Shown here: positions 26,780 to 36,785 of the stretch, one piece after another
How positions within the stretch are numbered: position 1 is the stretch's first letter
Layout: each line of letters opens with the position of its first letter
Assembly: GCA_003987725.1 (NCBI GenBank)
Contig: RXJH01000002.1
Span: 1 to 64,000 of the forward strand
Direction of reading: 5' to 3'
Origin: Hyphomicrobium sp.
Lineage (GTDB): Bacteria; Pseudomonadota; Alphaproteobacteria; Rhizobiales; Hyphomicrobiaceae
Length of the DNA: 64,000 nt
Notes under the pieces: model-generated
What the model was told of the DNA's origin: nothing
Databases searched by the model: none
The model's input: only the letters and a program-made list of their open reading frames with translations
Program-made: the position numbers and the translations under genes

Positions 26780-27091
26780 TCAGCGCATTCCGCGCAGCAG
26801 CATCATTGCGCCGCGATATAGAAACCAAACGGCGAAGAACGGAGAGGCAACGAGAAGGATCAGCAGATCCGACGTCAAGCCAACGCCACGCCGAAAAAGT
26901 GCGAACGATTTGGATTTCGGCGGTTCGGGAAACTCACCCGGAATGCATGAGCGAACGTGATGAGGCGTCTTCGCCGGAAGCTCAACGCTGCGCAGCGTTA
27001 CTCGGCGTTGCACCCACGCACGGCGCCGATAACGATCAATCTTACGGGCCCGATCTGGCCCACGAAATACTACTGACTTTGTCTGACGCAT
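26780..27091 (-). CDS. Hypothetical protein with C-terminal membrane helix
   Basis: 103 residues: a highly basic N-terminal half (RARKIDRYRRRAWVQRR), a Pro-rich linker and a C-terminal helix DLLILLVASPFFAVWFLYRGA. GGGAG precedes the ATG at 27091. The upstream in-frame start at 27148 is poorer. Tail-anchored topology with the basic part in the cytoplasm is likely. No family recognised. Confidence 0.5.
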   Translation of the reverse strand: MRQTKSVVFRGPDRARKIDRYRRRAWVQRRVTLRSVELPAKTPHHVRSCIPGEFPEPPKSKSFALFRRGVGLTSDLLILLVASPFFAVWFLYRGAMMLLRGMR

Positions 27092-27239
27092 AACACTCCC
27101 GCTTATACGCCCGGAACGCGGCGGAAAGGTGTAGCGTTCCGGCGTCACAATACCGCGACGTGGTGTTATAAAAATCCAACAATGGCCATATTCGACTGGC
27201 GTTTCGACCAGCGCGTCGGCCTTTGATGGTTGAGCTGCG

Positions 27240-28818
<1,579 letters not shown>

Positions 28819-29541
28819 GTGACGGAATCGTCTGCACTTGTACTCTTTTCGGGTGGCCAGGACTCGACTGTCTGTCTGGCCTGGGCCCTTGACCGCTATG
28901 ACCGCGTCGAAACGGTCGGCTTCAGCTATGGCCAACGCCACGGCGTCGAACTCGAGCAGCGTGAGGTCATCCGCTCGAAACTCGCGCGCCGCGGTCCCAA
29001 CGGACACCGGCTCGGCGGCGATACCGTCCTCGACTTGCCCGCGCTCCAAAGCATCAGCGATACGGCCCTGACGCGCGAGACCGAGATCACGTTCGCCGCG
29101 ACCGGCCTGCCGACAACGTTCGTCCCGGGACGCAATCTTCTCTTCCTCACCTACGCGGCGGCGCTCGCCTACCGGCGCGGCATCGGCACGCTCGTCGGCG
29201 GCATGTGCGAGACGGATTTTTCGGGTTATCCCGACTGCCGCAACGATACGATCCAGGCGATGGCGCAGGCCCTGTCCCTCGGCTTGGCATCGCCCGTCGC
29301 CATCGAAACACCGCTGATGTTCATCGACAAGGCCGCAACCTGGGAACTGGCCTCAGAACTCGGCGGCAAAGAGCTCATCCAAATCATTCTCGAAGATACC
29401 CACACCTGCTACATGGGCGACCGCACCCACCGCCACGCGTGGGGTTACGGCTGCGGCACGTGCCCCGCCTGCGATCTTCGCGCCAAAGGTTGGGCCGAAT
29501 GGCATACGCGCACCGGCAATATAGCTGAGGCCGGAACTTAA
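28819..29541 (+). CDS. queC: 7-cyano-7-deazaguanine synthase QueC
   Basis: 240 residues. Converts 7-carboxy-7-deazaguanine to preQ0 with ATP and ammonia. PP-loop [17 protein letters not shown] is at residues 8-24, the family signature [18 protein letters not shown] at ~105-122, and the zinc-binding cysteines at the C-terminus in CYMGDRTH ... [14 protein letters not shown]. Start is GTG 28819 (no ATG close by; AGGAAAG lies upstream). First of the que genes; queE, queD and queF follow 0.7 kb downstream on the same strand. Confidence 0.96.
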   Translation: MTESSALVLFSGGQDSTVCLAWALDRYDRVETVGFSYGQRHGVELEQREVIRSKLARRGPNGHRLGGDTVLDLPALQSISDTALTRETEITFAATGLPTTFVPGRNLLFLTYAAALAYRRGIGTLVGGMCETDFSGYPDCRNDTIQAMAQALSLGLASPVAIETPLMFIDKAATWELASELGGKELIQIILEDTHTCYMGDRTHRHAWGYGCGTCPACDLRAKGWAEWHTRTGNIAEAGT

Positions 29542-29566
29542 ATTGCGAGCTGAGGCCTGCACGCCC

Positions 29567-30052
29567 CTAAAACGGGAAGATCAGACACGTCGTCGTTGCG
29601 TGCGCGATCAGCTTGCCTCTGTGATCCGTCAATCGTCCTTCCGCCGTCGCCCCGCGCCGCCCACGGGAAAGAATTGTCCCTTCGGCGCGCACGAGCCCAG
29701 TGTCCTTCGTCATCGGCCTGAGCAACGAAACCTTGAATTCCATCGTCGTGAAGCCCGTGCCCTTGGGCAATGTCGAAAGCACCGCGCAAGCCATGCAGGA
29801 ATCGAGCAGCGTCGCGGTATAACCCGCATGCACTGTCCGGATCGGATTGTAGTATTCTTCGCGCGGCTCGGAGACGAACACGGACCGTCCCTCATCGACC
29901 TCGGTCATGTGGAAGCCGAGCGTCTTGGCGATCGGCGGCCCAGGCAGCTCTCCCCGCAACATGGCGTTGAGGAACTCGAGCCCGCTCATTGACGTCAGCG
30001 TCTCGAGATCGACAATGCCGACATTGTCGGATGCGGGTGAGCCAGGCTGCAT
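29567..30052 (-). CDS. PaaI-family acyl-CoA thioesterase (hotdog fold)
   Basis: 161 residues. The 4HBT/PaaI core is visible: NPIRTVHAGYTATLLDSCMACAVLS (~68-92, shown in part as HAGYTATLLDSCMA), then the strands FTTMEFKVSLLRPM and AEGRLTDHRGKLIAHATT. Hotdog thioesterases of this group hydrolyse aryl- or acyl-CoA. It is transcribed against the que genes and placed between queC and queE, 15 bases downstream of a 37-residue ORF with which it may be coupled. No obvious role in queuosine synthesis. Confidence 0.87.
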   Translation of the reverse strand: MQPGSPASDNVGIVDLETLTSMSGLEFLNAMLRGELPGPPIAKTLGFHMTEVDEGRSVFVSEPREEYYNPIRTVHAGYTATLLDSCMACAVLSTLPKGTGFTTMEFKVSLLRPMTKDTGLVRAEGTILSRGRRGATAEGRLTDHRGKLIAHATTTCLIFPF

Positions 30053-30067
30053 GGTGGGTCCGCCTCA

Positions 30068-30181
30068 TCAGGCTTCTAGCGTGAACGGATTGCAATTCGT
30101 CGTACGGCCGAAATAGTCCTCATATTCAGGCAGAACCACTTCAAGGCCGAAATTGCGATAAGACCGCGCGCCGGTCACCAT
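30068..30181 (-). CDS. 37-residue ORF upstream of thioesterase (candidate gene)
   Basis: Encodes MVTGARSYRNFGLEVVLPEY, then EDYFGRTTNCNPFTLEA and TGA. Codon choice is like that of neighbouring genes (mostly C/G third positions) and the composition is balanced, unlike antisense shadows. GGGGGG lies just before the ATG. The thioesterase ATG follows its stop by 15 bases with TGAGGCGG between, fitting a two-gene unit. No family recognised. Confidence 0.42.
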   Translation of the reverse strand: MVTGARSYRNFGLEVVLPEYEDYFGRTTNCNPFTLEA

Positions 30182-30231
30182 GGCCCCCCGTCGGACTTGA
30201 CTTGGCCACCGCGCTTCGTAGGTATCCCGGC

Positions 30232-30861
30232 ATGTACGCGATCAAGGAGATTTTCTACACGCTTCAAGGCGAAGGCGCGAATGCCGGCACGCCTGCGGTG
30301 TTCTGCCGTTTTGCGGGCTGCAACCTTTGGAGCGGCCGCGAACAGGATCGTGCCAAGGCGATTTGCCAGTTTTGCGACACCGATTTCGTCGGCGTCGACG
30401 GCGAAGGCGGCGGCCGCTTCGAGACGGCGGATGCGCTGGCCGATGCCTGCCGTGCCGCAGCGCCCCAATCTCATCAGTCAGTGCTCATCGTTCTGACCGG
30501 CGGCGAGCCGATGCTGCAGGTCGATCAGGAACTGGTCGATGCCCTGCACGCGCGTGGCTTTCGCATCGCCATCGAAACCAACGGAACATTGCCGGTTCTG
30601 GACACCATCGATTGGATCTGCGTCTCGCCGAAGGCCGGAGCCGACCTCAAGCAGCGCCACGGCAACGAGCTGAAGCTCGTGTTTCCGCAAGCGGGCAGCG
30701 ACCCGGCCGGTTATCTCGAACTCGACTTCGACGAACGCTTCCTGCAGCCGATGGACGGGCCCGAGCAGCACGCCAATACGCTTGCGGCCATCGCCTATTG
30801 CAAGGCCAATCCGGCCTGGCGTCTGTCCGTCCAAACTCATAAAATTCTCGGAATCCCTTAA
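30232..30861 (+). CDS. queE: 7-carboxy-7-deazaguanine synthase QueE
   Basis: 209 residues, a radical-SAM enzyme that contracts 6-carboxy-tetrahydropterin to 7-carboxy-7-deazaguanine. The N-terminal MYAIKEIFYTLQGEGANAG is family-typical. The cluster-binding cysteines follow the QueE CX14CX2C pattern (GCNLW ... ICQFCDTDF, residues ~31-49). LTGGEPMLQ is the SAM-binding GGE motif. Start ATG 30232; the frame is open 10 codons upstream to a TTG. Next gene queD begins 86 bases after the stop. Confidence 0.95.
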   Translation: MYAIKEIFYTLQGEGANAGTPAVFCRFAGCNLWSGREQDRAKAICQFCDTDFVGVDGEGGGRFETADALADACRAAAPQSHQSVLIVLTGGEPMLQVDQELVDALHARGFRIAIETNGTLPVLDTIDWICVSPKAGADLKQRHGNELKLVFPQAGSDPAGYLELDFDERFLQPMDGPEQHANTLAAIAYCKANPAWRLSVQTHKILGIP

Positions 30862-30947
30862 CGAACAGGCCTTCCGCGCCGGTTTGGCGCGGTTAGAGCC
30901 CCCGAGCGGGGGTGGCGCCTCGGGGCGAAATCCCGTATGGAGCGGCC

Positions 30948-31337
30948 ATGCAAATTTACAAGGAATTCAGGTTCGAGGCGGCCCATTTCCTGCCGTCGGC
31001 AGCCCCCGGCACACCGAATGCGCGTGTGCACGGACACTCGTTTCGCGCGCGCATCGTCGTCGAAGGCGAACCGGGCGCCGATACGGGCTACATCTTCCAT
31101 TTCGATGAATTGTCGGCAGCGCTCCGCGAAACGGAAGACGCGCTCGATCACCGCATGCTCAACGACATCGATGGCCTTTCCGCGCCGACCCTCGAGCGCA
31201 TCTCGATGTGGATTTGGAACCGTCTGTCGAACCGCATCCCGGGCCTTGTCCAGGTCGAGGTCCACCGCGACAGCTGCAGCGAAGGTTGTATCTATCGCGG
31301 GCCTTCCCCGGCAGATCGCCGCTTAGCTGCGGAGTAG
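30948..31337 (+). CDS. queD: 6-pyruvoyl-tetrahydropterin synthase/QueD family, altered active site
   Basis: 129 residues of COG0720, expected to make 6-carboxy-tetrahydropterin from dihydroneopterin triphosphate. Zinc ligands are kept: His13 (FEAAHFLP), His28 and His30 (VHGHSF). The Asp67-His68 pair (ALDHRMLND) also remains. However, the catalytic cysteine, four residues before the HGH motif in E. coli QueD (Cys27), is Asn24 here (PNARVHGHS), and the pterin-binding Glu110 equivalent is Asp108 (HRDSCSEGC). GGAG precedes ATG 30948. Context (queE before, queF six bases after) still argues for QueD. Confidence 0.88.
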   Translation: MQIYKEFRFEAAHFLPSAAPGTPNARVHGHSFRARIVVEGEPGADTGYIFHFDELSAALRETEDALDHRMLNDIDGLSAPTLERISMWIWNRLSNRIPGLVQVEVHRDSCSEGCIYRGPSPADRRLAAE

Positions 31338-31343
31338 CGTGCG

Positions 31344-31805
31344 ATGGCCGCGGAACAGCCGGGTCCGAGTCAGCTCGGCAAACAAGTCGGAATACCGGAA
31401 AGTCCCGAGGCGGCTCAGCTCGACCGCGTCGCCAATCCGCACGTCGATACCGACTATGTCGCCCGCTTCACGGCGCCTGAGTTCACATCACTCTGTCCCG
31501 TGACTGGCCAGCCCGATTTCGCGCACCTCGTGATCGATTACGTTCCGGGCGGATGGCTGCTCGAAAGCAAATCGCTGAAGCTTTATCTCGCGTCGTTCCG
31601 CAATCATGGCGCCTTCCACGAAGATTGCACCGTGGCGATCGGCAAACGCATTGCCGGCCTTATCGAGCCGAAATTCCTCCGGATCGGCGGCTATTGGTAT
31701 CCGCGCGGCGGCATACCGATCGACGTCTTCTGGCAAACGGGAACGCTACCCAAGGACGTCTGGATTCCGGATCAGGGCGTGCAGCCGTACAGAGGCCGAG
31801 GCTGA
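31344..31805 (+). CDS. queF: NADPH-dependent preQ0 reductase QueF (unimodular)
   Basis: 153 residues, the short type of QueF. Reduces the nitrile of preQ0 to the aminomethyl group of preQ1. The nucleophile Cys is in [14 protein letters not shown] (~50), and the QueF signature [21 protein letters not shown] at ~76-95 is intact (quoted in part), as are the C-terminal [18 protein letters not shown] residues. It starts six bases after queD stops, so both are one transcript. Completes the preQ1 pathway with queC, queE and queD. Confidence 0.95.
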   Translation: MAAEQPGPSQLGKQVGIPESPEAAQLDRVANPHVDTDYVARFTAPEFTSLCPVTGQPDFAHLVIDYVPGGWLLESKSLKLYLASFRNHGAFHEDCTVAIGKRIAGLIEPKFLRIGGYWYPRGGIPIDVFWQTGTLPKDVWIPDQGVQPYRGRG

Positions 31806-31854
31806 ACCCCGTCCTCTGTAATGGTATCAGGTCAACCTAGACGGGTTGATCGAA

Positions 31855-32145
31855 CTACCAGCGGCGGTGGTGCCGCCAGTGACGGTGATGGCGATAATAA
31901 GGCCGATAATACGGGCGATAATTCCCATATCCATAATACGGACGGTAGGAACGCGGTCCGTAATAGTACCGGTGGTGACGATGACGCCAACGGCGATAGT
32001 GCGTCTTCTCTACGACACTGTTGCCACTCTTTGCAGCCGACCCAACAGCCGCAAGATCACCACCCCCGATTGCTGCAGCCTGAGCGCCGGTCGCGGCGAA
32101 GCCGATCCCGAGTCCCAGCGCCAACGCCAAAAGAAGATTTCGCAT
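31855..32145 (-). CDS. Small exported Tyr/His/Arg-rich protein
   Basis: 96 residues: signal peptide MRNLLLALALGLGIGFAATGAQA, a short linker, then about 50 residues dominated by Tyr, Arg and His (RRWRHRHHRYYYGPRSYRP, PYYRPYYRHHRHW). This composition is a recurrent type in Hyphomicrobiales envelopes and could bind metal or polyanion. GGGAGA precedes the ATG at 32145. The stop is 49 bases from the convergent queF stop. No enzymatic domain. Confidence 0.7.
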   Translation of the reverse strand: MRNLLLALALGLGIGFAATGAQAAAIGGGDLAAVGSAAKSGNSVVEKTHYRRWRHRHHRYYYGPRSYRPYYGYGNYRPYYRPYYRHHRHWRHHRRW

Positions 32146-32298
32146 TTCGGTCTCCCAAGCTTATTGCCTTCCAGCAATTCGCAATCGCAATTGCTGGTTC
32201 CGGCTTTTGGACATTAGGAGTCGAAGACTGAACGGCAGCTGTACGGCGCGCTCAATCTCAGGTGGCAAATTGGAATGAATTGCGGCGCAAATCAGAGA

Positions 32299-33222
32299 TC
32301 AGCGATTTTCGGGCAACGGAATAAATTCCGTTTCATCACCGGGCACGATCGAAAAGCGGCCTTGACGCCAATCTTCTTTGGCGCTGTCAATTCGCTCTTG
32401 TGAGCTCGATACGAAGTTCCACCAGATGTGACGCGGTCCGTCCATCGGCTCGCCACCGAGCAACATCAATCGCGCATTCGTTTCCGCGAGAATGGAAATG
32501 CGATCGCCAGGCTTGAAAACCAGAAGCTGGCCGCCTTCGAAGGTTTGTCCCGCGATGTCGATGCGGCCGGAAGCCAGATAAATCGCCCGCTCATCATAGT
32601 CCGGATCGAGAGGCAGCACGGCGCCGGGAGCGAGAACGGCCTCAGCGTAGAAGCAGTCATGCGGGAACACAGCCGGCGATGTCTCGCCGTAAAGACGCCC
32701 CGTGATAATCCGAACGCGCTTGCCTTCACCCTCGAGCCTCGGCAACGCGCTCACGTCGTAATGCGCAAAACCCGGAGCGCTTTCTTCATGCGACTTCGGA
32801 AGCGCCATCCACGCCTGGATGCCGAACATTTCCTGACCGGACGCGCGCATTTCCGGACCCGTACGCTCCGAATGAACGATGCCGCGGCCCGCCGTCATCA
32901 AATTGACCTCGCCCGGCCGGATCGCGAGCGCCGACCCGAGACTATCTCGATGCATCATCTCGCCTTGAAAGAGATAGGTGACCGTCGCAAGCCCGATGTG
33001 TGGATGCGGCCGCACGTCGATGCCTTGTCCCGATAGAAACTGCGCAGGCCCCATCTGATCGAAAAAGATGAATGGCCCGATCATCTGCCGCTGCGCAGAC
33101 GGCAGAGCCCGACGCACCTCGAACCCGCCAAGATCGCGCGCTCTGGGCACGATCACCTGCTCGATCGCATCACAAGATTGGCGATCGCCCGGAATGGGAT
33201 CGTTGTCCTTGAGCCAACTCAT
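32299..33222 (-). CDS. Pirin-family bicupin
   Basis: 307 residues. The N-terminal cupin carries the metal set in RPHPHIGLATVTYLF, MMHRDSLGS and GIVHSERTGPE, and the C-terminal cupin is the regular pirin extension (YDERAIYLASGRIDI ... LMLLGGEPMD). Pirins bind Fe and some are quercetinases or redox regulators; no prediction is safe. ATG at 33222 has GAGGAGG upstream, better than ATG 33249. Probably co-transcribed with the DCC-family gene upstream (58-base gap). Confidence 0.9.
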   Translation of the reverse strand: MSWLKDNDPIPGDRQSCDAIEQVIVPRARDLGGFEVRRALPSAQRQMIGPFIFFDQMGPAQFLSGQGIDVRPHPHIGLATVTYLFQGEMMHRDSLGSALAIRPGEVNLMTAGRGIVHSERTGPEMRASGQEMFGIQAWMALPKSHEESAPGFAHYDVSALPRLEGEGKRVRIITGRLYGETSPAVFPHDCFYAEAVLAPGAVLPLDPDYDERAIYLASGRIDIAGQTFEGGQLLVFKPGDRISILAETNARLMLLGGEPMDGPRHIWWNFVSSSQERIDSAKEDWRQGRFSIVPGDETEFIPLPENR

Positions 33223-33280
33223 CGCGCGCCTCCTCGCTTGTTGAGACATGGGGGGTGGCCATCACCTGCCACAGACAGCA

Positions 33281-33739
33281 TCAGATAATCAGAAATCGCG
33301 ACGCCTCAAGTGCACTGGGACGCCGGCAGGCATCGCGATGGCCAAACCATTTGAACCGATTGCGCTGAACCCAGTCGTAAATCCTGTCACCGATCGCACC
33401 TGGAACGATGTGGCCAACATGCCCTAGCCCCCGCCAAGGTTGCGGCATCGTCTCCGCTGCAGCCATCACGCCCGCCCATCGCGTGTACGGCAACCCATCA
33501 CGCAAAACCATGAAAGTATCGAACGCATCGGCATCGAGACCATAGTGCGCGTAAAGGGCTTTCGGCAGCGGATCCTGAATGACCGCGAACTGACTCCGCC
33601 CCACCGGGTCACGATCGAGCATCCATTGCACGCCGCCCGAACAGAGAACGCAAAGACCGTCGAAAATGATCAGCGGCCGCGTATCATCGAATTTCGGAAC
33701 CGCCGCATCATCGCGATAGCTATAAGCTTTAAACGGCAT
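33281..33739 (-). CDS. DCC-family thiol-disulfide oxidoreductase-like protein (DUF393)
   Basis: 152 residues with the defining motif LIIFDGLCVLCSGGVQWMLDRD (~23-44; key residues D27, C30 and C33). The rest (FAVIQDPLPKALYAHYGLD, VLRDGLPYTRWAGVMAAAE, RIYDWVQRNRFKWFG) matches the family along its whole length. Proposed to act as small dithiol proteins; substrates unknown. GGAAGAG precedes ATG 33739. Sits upstream of pirin in the same direction. Confidence 0.88.
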   Translation of the reverse strand: MPFKAYSYRDDAAVPKFDDTRPLIIFDGLCVLCSGGVQWMLDRDPVGRSQFAVIQDPLPKALYAHYGLDADAFDTFMVLRDGLPYTRWAGVMAAAETMPQPWRGLGHVGHIVPGAIGDRIYDWVQRNRFKWFGHRDACRRPSALEASRFLII

Positions 33740-33853
33740 AATTTCTCTTCCGTCCGAATTCCGGATTATTCCGGATAAAGCCTACCCGCCGGAACAGACA
33801 ACGCGTAGAAACTTTCATACGTCATGTCGCAGCGCCTCTTGGAGTTCCCGCCG

Positions 33854-34279
33854 ATGCCCCGCCGTGTAGCGCACGTCCCCTGCCTTCTCCTTACACTCGG
33901 CCTCGCAAGCCTATGGACCACCACCGGACCCGCCCTCGCCGCAATCGATTGCGCCAACGCCGAAACGACGGTCGAGCTGAACTTCTGCGCCGACAAGGAC
34001 TATCAGGCAGCCGATAAGGCCCTCAACACCGCCTATGCGGATGCTGTGGCCTATAACCGGACGCGCGACATGGACAATCCGTCCGACAAGACGAAGCTCG
34101 AGGCGGCGATGCGCAGCGCCCAACGCGCCTGGGTTACCTACCGCGATGCGGACTGCAAAGATCTGGTAGCACTGGAATGGTCGGGCGGCACCGGCGCCAC
34201 GGCGGCAATCCTCGGATGCATGACCGAAAAGACCATCCAGCGGACCAAAGAGCTGAAAGAGCGATACGCCGAACATTGA
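33854..34279 (+). CDS. LprI/DUF1311-family exported protein
   Basis: 141 residues. Signal peptide (CLLLTLGLASLW...GPALA-AI), then the DUF1311 pattern: IDCANAETTVELNFCADKDY, LNTAYADAV, AAMRSAQRAWVTYRDADCKD and the C-terminal GCMTEKTIQRTKEL. The four spaced cysteines form the family's disulfides. Relatives include the lysozyme-inhibitor LprI. GGAG lies nine bases before ATG 33854. Confidence 0.87.
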   Translation: MPRRVAHVPCLLLTLGLASLWTTTGPALAAIDCANAETTVELNFCADKDYQAADKALNTAYADAVAYNRTRDMDNPSDKTKLEAAMRSAQRAWVTYRDADCKDLVALEWSGGTGATAAILGCMTEKTIQRTKELKERYAEH

Positions 34280-34457
34280 ACGGCGCATTCGTCCCCGAGT
34301 TAACCTTTCCCCCCGAATGATTGCCACCGAACTGTCGTTTTGGGGAATTAGATCCCGCATCGACACGCAGTTGGAACTCCACGAAATTGCCGAGCCGTTC
34401 TGGCCGTGTACGCGTCCGGATATGACCGCGCGCGAAGCCGACGTCAGGAGAGAACAC

Positions 34458-34955
34458 ATGATTACGTCACGCCTTGGCATCCGTGTATTGGCCGGATGCG
34501 CCGTCGTCGCCGCGGCAGCCGCTGCGCAAATCGCCCCCTCTATGGCCGATACGCCGAAAATCGCCGTCGGCACTTTGACGTGCCACGGCAAGGGCACAGT
34601 CGGCTACATTTTTGGGTCGAAGCAGAACCTCCGTTGCAACTTCGAAACGCCCGTCAGCGGACGCTCCTATCGCTATGCCGCAACGATCACCAAGGTCGGC
34701 CTCGACATCGGCATCAAGGGCGATAGCACGATGATCTGGACAGTGCTCGGACCGACGACAAACATCCCGAGCGAAGCACTCGAAGGAAATTACGGTGGCG
34801 TCACCGCCGGCGCGGCCGTGGGCATCGGCGGCAACGCCAATGCGCTGATTGGCGGCTCCAGCCAATCCATTATTTTGCAGCCCGTGAGCGTCGAAGGCCA
34901 GACGGGACTCAACGTCTCGGCAGGCGTCGCAGGACTGACGATTTTCGCACCTTAA
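34458..34955 (+). CDS. DUF992-family exported protein
   Basis: 165 residues. A signal peptide (VLAGCAVVAAAAAAQIAPSMA) precedes the DUF992 beta domain: VGTLTCHGKGTVGYIFGSKQ, LRCNFETP, YAATITKVGLDIGI and GNYGGVTAGAAVGIGGNANALIGG. DUF992 proteins are confined largely to Hyphomicrobiales and have no known function. AGGAG sits before ATG 34458. A very strong hairpin follows the stop. Confidence 0.9.
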   Translation: MITSRLGIRVLAGCAVVAAAAAAQIAPSMADTPKIAVGTLTCHGKGTVGYIFGSKQNLRCNFETPVSGRSYRYAATITKVGLDIGIKGDSTMIWTVLGPTTNIPSEALEGNYGGVTAGAAVGIGGNANALIGGSSQSIILQPVSVEGQTGLNVSAGVAGLTIFAP

Positions 34956-34969
34956 ACCGCGAACGAAAT

Positions 34970-35011
34970 GAGAGTGGCGCGCTGCGAATAGAAATGCAGC
35001 GCGCCACTCTC
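34970..35011 (+). terminator. 16-bp hairpin after DUF992 gene
   Basis: 34970-34985 (GAGAGTGGCGCGCTGC) pairs perfectly with 34996-35011 across a 10-base loop, then TTCTTC. The T-run is short but the stem is exceptionally stable, so termination or 3'-end protection is likely. Confidence 0.75.
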
Positions 35012-35162
35012 TTCTTCGATTTCATCAGCAAACGAATATTTCTTATCCATCGATTTCTTCTCGCTCTACGCGCCGCTTAGCGCATATTCCGAGCATAACG
35101 GCATCACTTTTTGGCCATGAGAATCGCACGCTATTGACGCTCTAGCCGCGAGGAGAAAAATC

Positions 35163-35549
35163 ATGGCCGCACTATCAAAAAACGTCGAAGAAATGCTCAT
35201 TCGCCTTGCGGAAAATGCGCGTACCGAACAGGACTTCGTCCTGACGCTTTCCGACGCCATCCGCAGGGTCGACGAACAGCTGCTTCGTGATGTCCGCAAC
35301 GTCGCGCTCCAGCACGAGCTGAGGCGCGAAGCGATCCTCGGAGAGCTCCAGGATCTCGCGAGCCGGCTATGCGCACTTCCTGCGCGCGTTCCCGCTCAAC
35401 CCGTTGCCGCGATCGATCAGCAGCAGGTCAATCCGACACGCGCTGAAATCGACGCCGCCATGAACGGCCAGGCCGGCGACTGGCGCCAGGCCGCGCAGAA
35501 CATGCACGACGAGTTCGAGTTCACGTTCAACGGCCAGCCACGGCACTAG
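35163..35549 (+). CDS. Hypothetical coiled-coil-rich cytoplasmic protein
   Basis: 128 residues, no signal peptide. The first 75 residues are a continuous amphipathic helix (VEEMLIRLAENARTEQDFVL ... LRREAILGELQDLASRL) with heptad spacing. A Pro-rich linker and an acidic/aromatic tail (NMHDEFEFTFNG) follow. GAGGAG precedes ATG 35163. Unknown function; converges with the ParB-like gene 14 bases on. Confidence 0.7.
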   Translation: MAALSKNVEEMLIRLAENARTEQDFVLTLSDAIRRVDEQLLRDVRNVALQHELRREAILGELQDLASRLCALPARVPAQPVAAIDQQQVNPTRAEIDAAMNGQAGDWRQAAQNMHDEFEFTFNGQPRH

Positions 35550-35563
35550 CAAAGTCTGCGCGA

Positions 35564-36256
35564 TTACCGCCCGATATATCCGGGCATCCGCACCGCATCC
35601 TGCGAGCGGGCAAGCCACATGGCGCGATCATGCGCGTATTCGAAATCCCGACGCACAGTCGATCGGGGAATACGCGCCCGGAAGTAATTCGCCCAACGAA
35701 ATTCCGCAAACGGTCTGCCAGATTTCACGAAGCCGCCAGCTTCGCGAACTGACCAGGCGAGATCGCGATAGGGATCGGACCGCAAATCCTTCAAGGTCTC
35801 GGGCAGTTTGGTCGGACAGACCGGCTGCCCGTGTCCATCAAACGCGTGCAGCAGACCGAGCGTGCCCATCCGGCGAAGAAATCGCTTGCGTGGCAGATGC
35901 GAAAGATCGGCAACGACGTTGACGAAGACTTCCTCCACATCACTCTTCAGCAGCGCCAGGCTCAGGTGATGATGGTCGATGATGAAGAAGTCATCGTCTG
36001 GCCCAAGCACGGCCGGTACCGGACGCGCTTCGAGGTAGCGTCTGAGCCTCCGCCTGCTGCGCACGCGCCGTTCGACTTTTTCACGCTTGGCCGCGACGGC
36101 GCGCATACCGACCGCCATTTGTGTGGGACGTAAATCTTCGAGCGGAACGGATTCGAGTTTTTGCGGCTCGAAAATACGAAACCGCATAGGTGGCGGATTA
36201 GGGCCGGTAAAAATGAAACCGGCCACCGGCTCACGCCAGACTTCTAGTAGCGGCAT
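35564..36256 (-). CDS. ParB-like protein (ParBc_2 type nuclease domain)
   Basis: 230 residues. Early segment VPLEDLRPTQMAVGMRAVAA and the FIIDHHHLSLAL motif (~95-105) mark the ParBc_2/ParB-like nuclease family, where DxHH forms the active-site region. The remainder (LPRKRFLRRMGTLGLLHAFD, DPYRDLAWSVREAGGF) fits the family. Not the segregation ParB: no HTH and no parA nearby. ATG at 36256 has GGAAG very near; ATG at 36187 would remove 23 residues. Confidence 0.75.
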   Translation of the reverse strand: MPLLEVWREPVAGFIFTGPNPPPMRFRIFEPQKLESVPLEDLRPTQMAVGMRAVAAKREKVERRVRSRRRLRRYLEARPVPAVLGPDDDFFIIDHHHLSLALLKSDVEEVFVNVVADLSHLPRKRFLRRMGTLGLLHAFDGHGQPVCPTKLPETLKDLRSDPYRDLAWSVREAGGFVKSGRPFAEFRWANYFRARIPRSTVRRDFEYAHDRAMWLARSQDAVRMPGYIGR

Positions 36257-36346
36257 GACTTCCCATAAAGCGAATTGAACACCGCTTAACGATCTCGCCT
36301 TTATGGTTAAAATTACGTTTACCGTGATCCGGGCGGCGGGGAAAAC

Positions 36347-36658
36347 TTACTTCGCCGCCGTCATCGAACCGCCCCGGTGGCGCGAAACTTCAGCAGCCGA
36401 AACTTCGCCTGCAGCCACCAAGGCATCGACGCACCCTTTCGAGAGACCAACGCCGACGGACCGCATGCAGGACCGCACCTCTCGGCTGGTCGGGCTGTAG
36501 GCGCTGCAGTGCGCATAGTAATCGGCCGCACACGCAATCTGGACGCGCAGGCTGACGGCCGAAGCGTTGCCCGCCATTAGCGTGACGCCGGCGAGAACGA
36601 GGGCCGGAGCGAAAATGGCGCGGGAAGCATTCCGGTGGATCTCAACAAATCTGGTCAT
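36347..36658 (-). CDS. Small exported Cys-containing protein
   Basis: 103 residues: signal peptide (AIFAPALVLAGVTLMAGNASA), then a compact domain with four cysteines (QIACAADYYAHCSAYSP, VRSCMRSVG, SKGCVDALV) spaced as two disulfides. The CxxDYxxHC...C...C pattern recurs in small Hyphomicrobiales exported proteins. GGAGA precedes ATG 36658. Function unknown. Confidence 0.68.
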   Translation of the reverse strand: MTRFVEIHRNASRAIFAPALVLAGVTLMAGNASAVSLRVQIACAADYYAHCSAYSPTSREVRSCMRSVGVGLSKGCVDALVAAGEVSAAEVSRHRGGSMTAAK

Positions 36659-36785
36659 TGCAGGTCTCCATCTCTTCTGGCGATGCAAGCCCGTCGGGGG
36701 CGGTTGTGGCCGAAAGAGATAGCGTGCTCCGGATGCCTCCCGCTGTTCCGCGAGGAACTGGCCTTTGACATGCCGAAGGTTGCAG

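Noticed and set aside
35564-36256. Chromosome-partitioning locus (parB)
   Set aside because: The protein lacks the HTH of segregation ParB, and there is no parA or parS-like repeat nearby.
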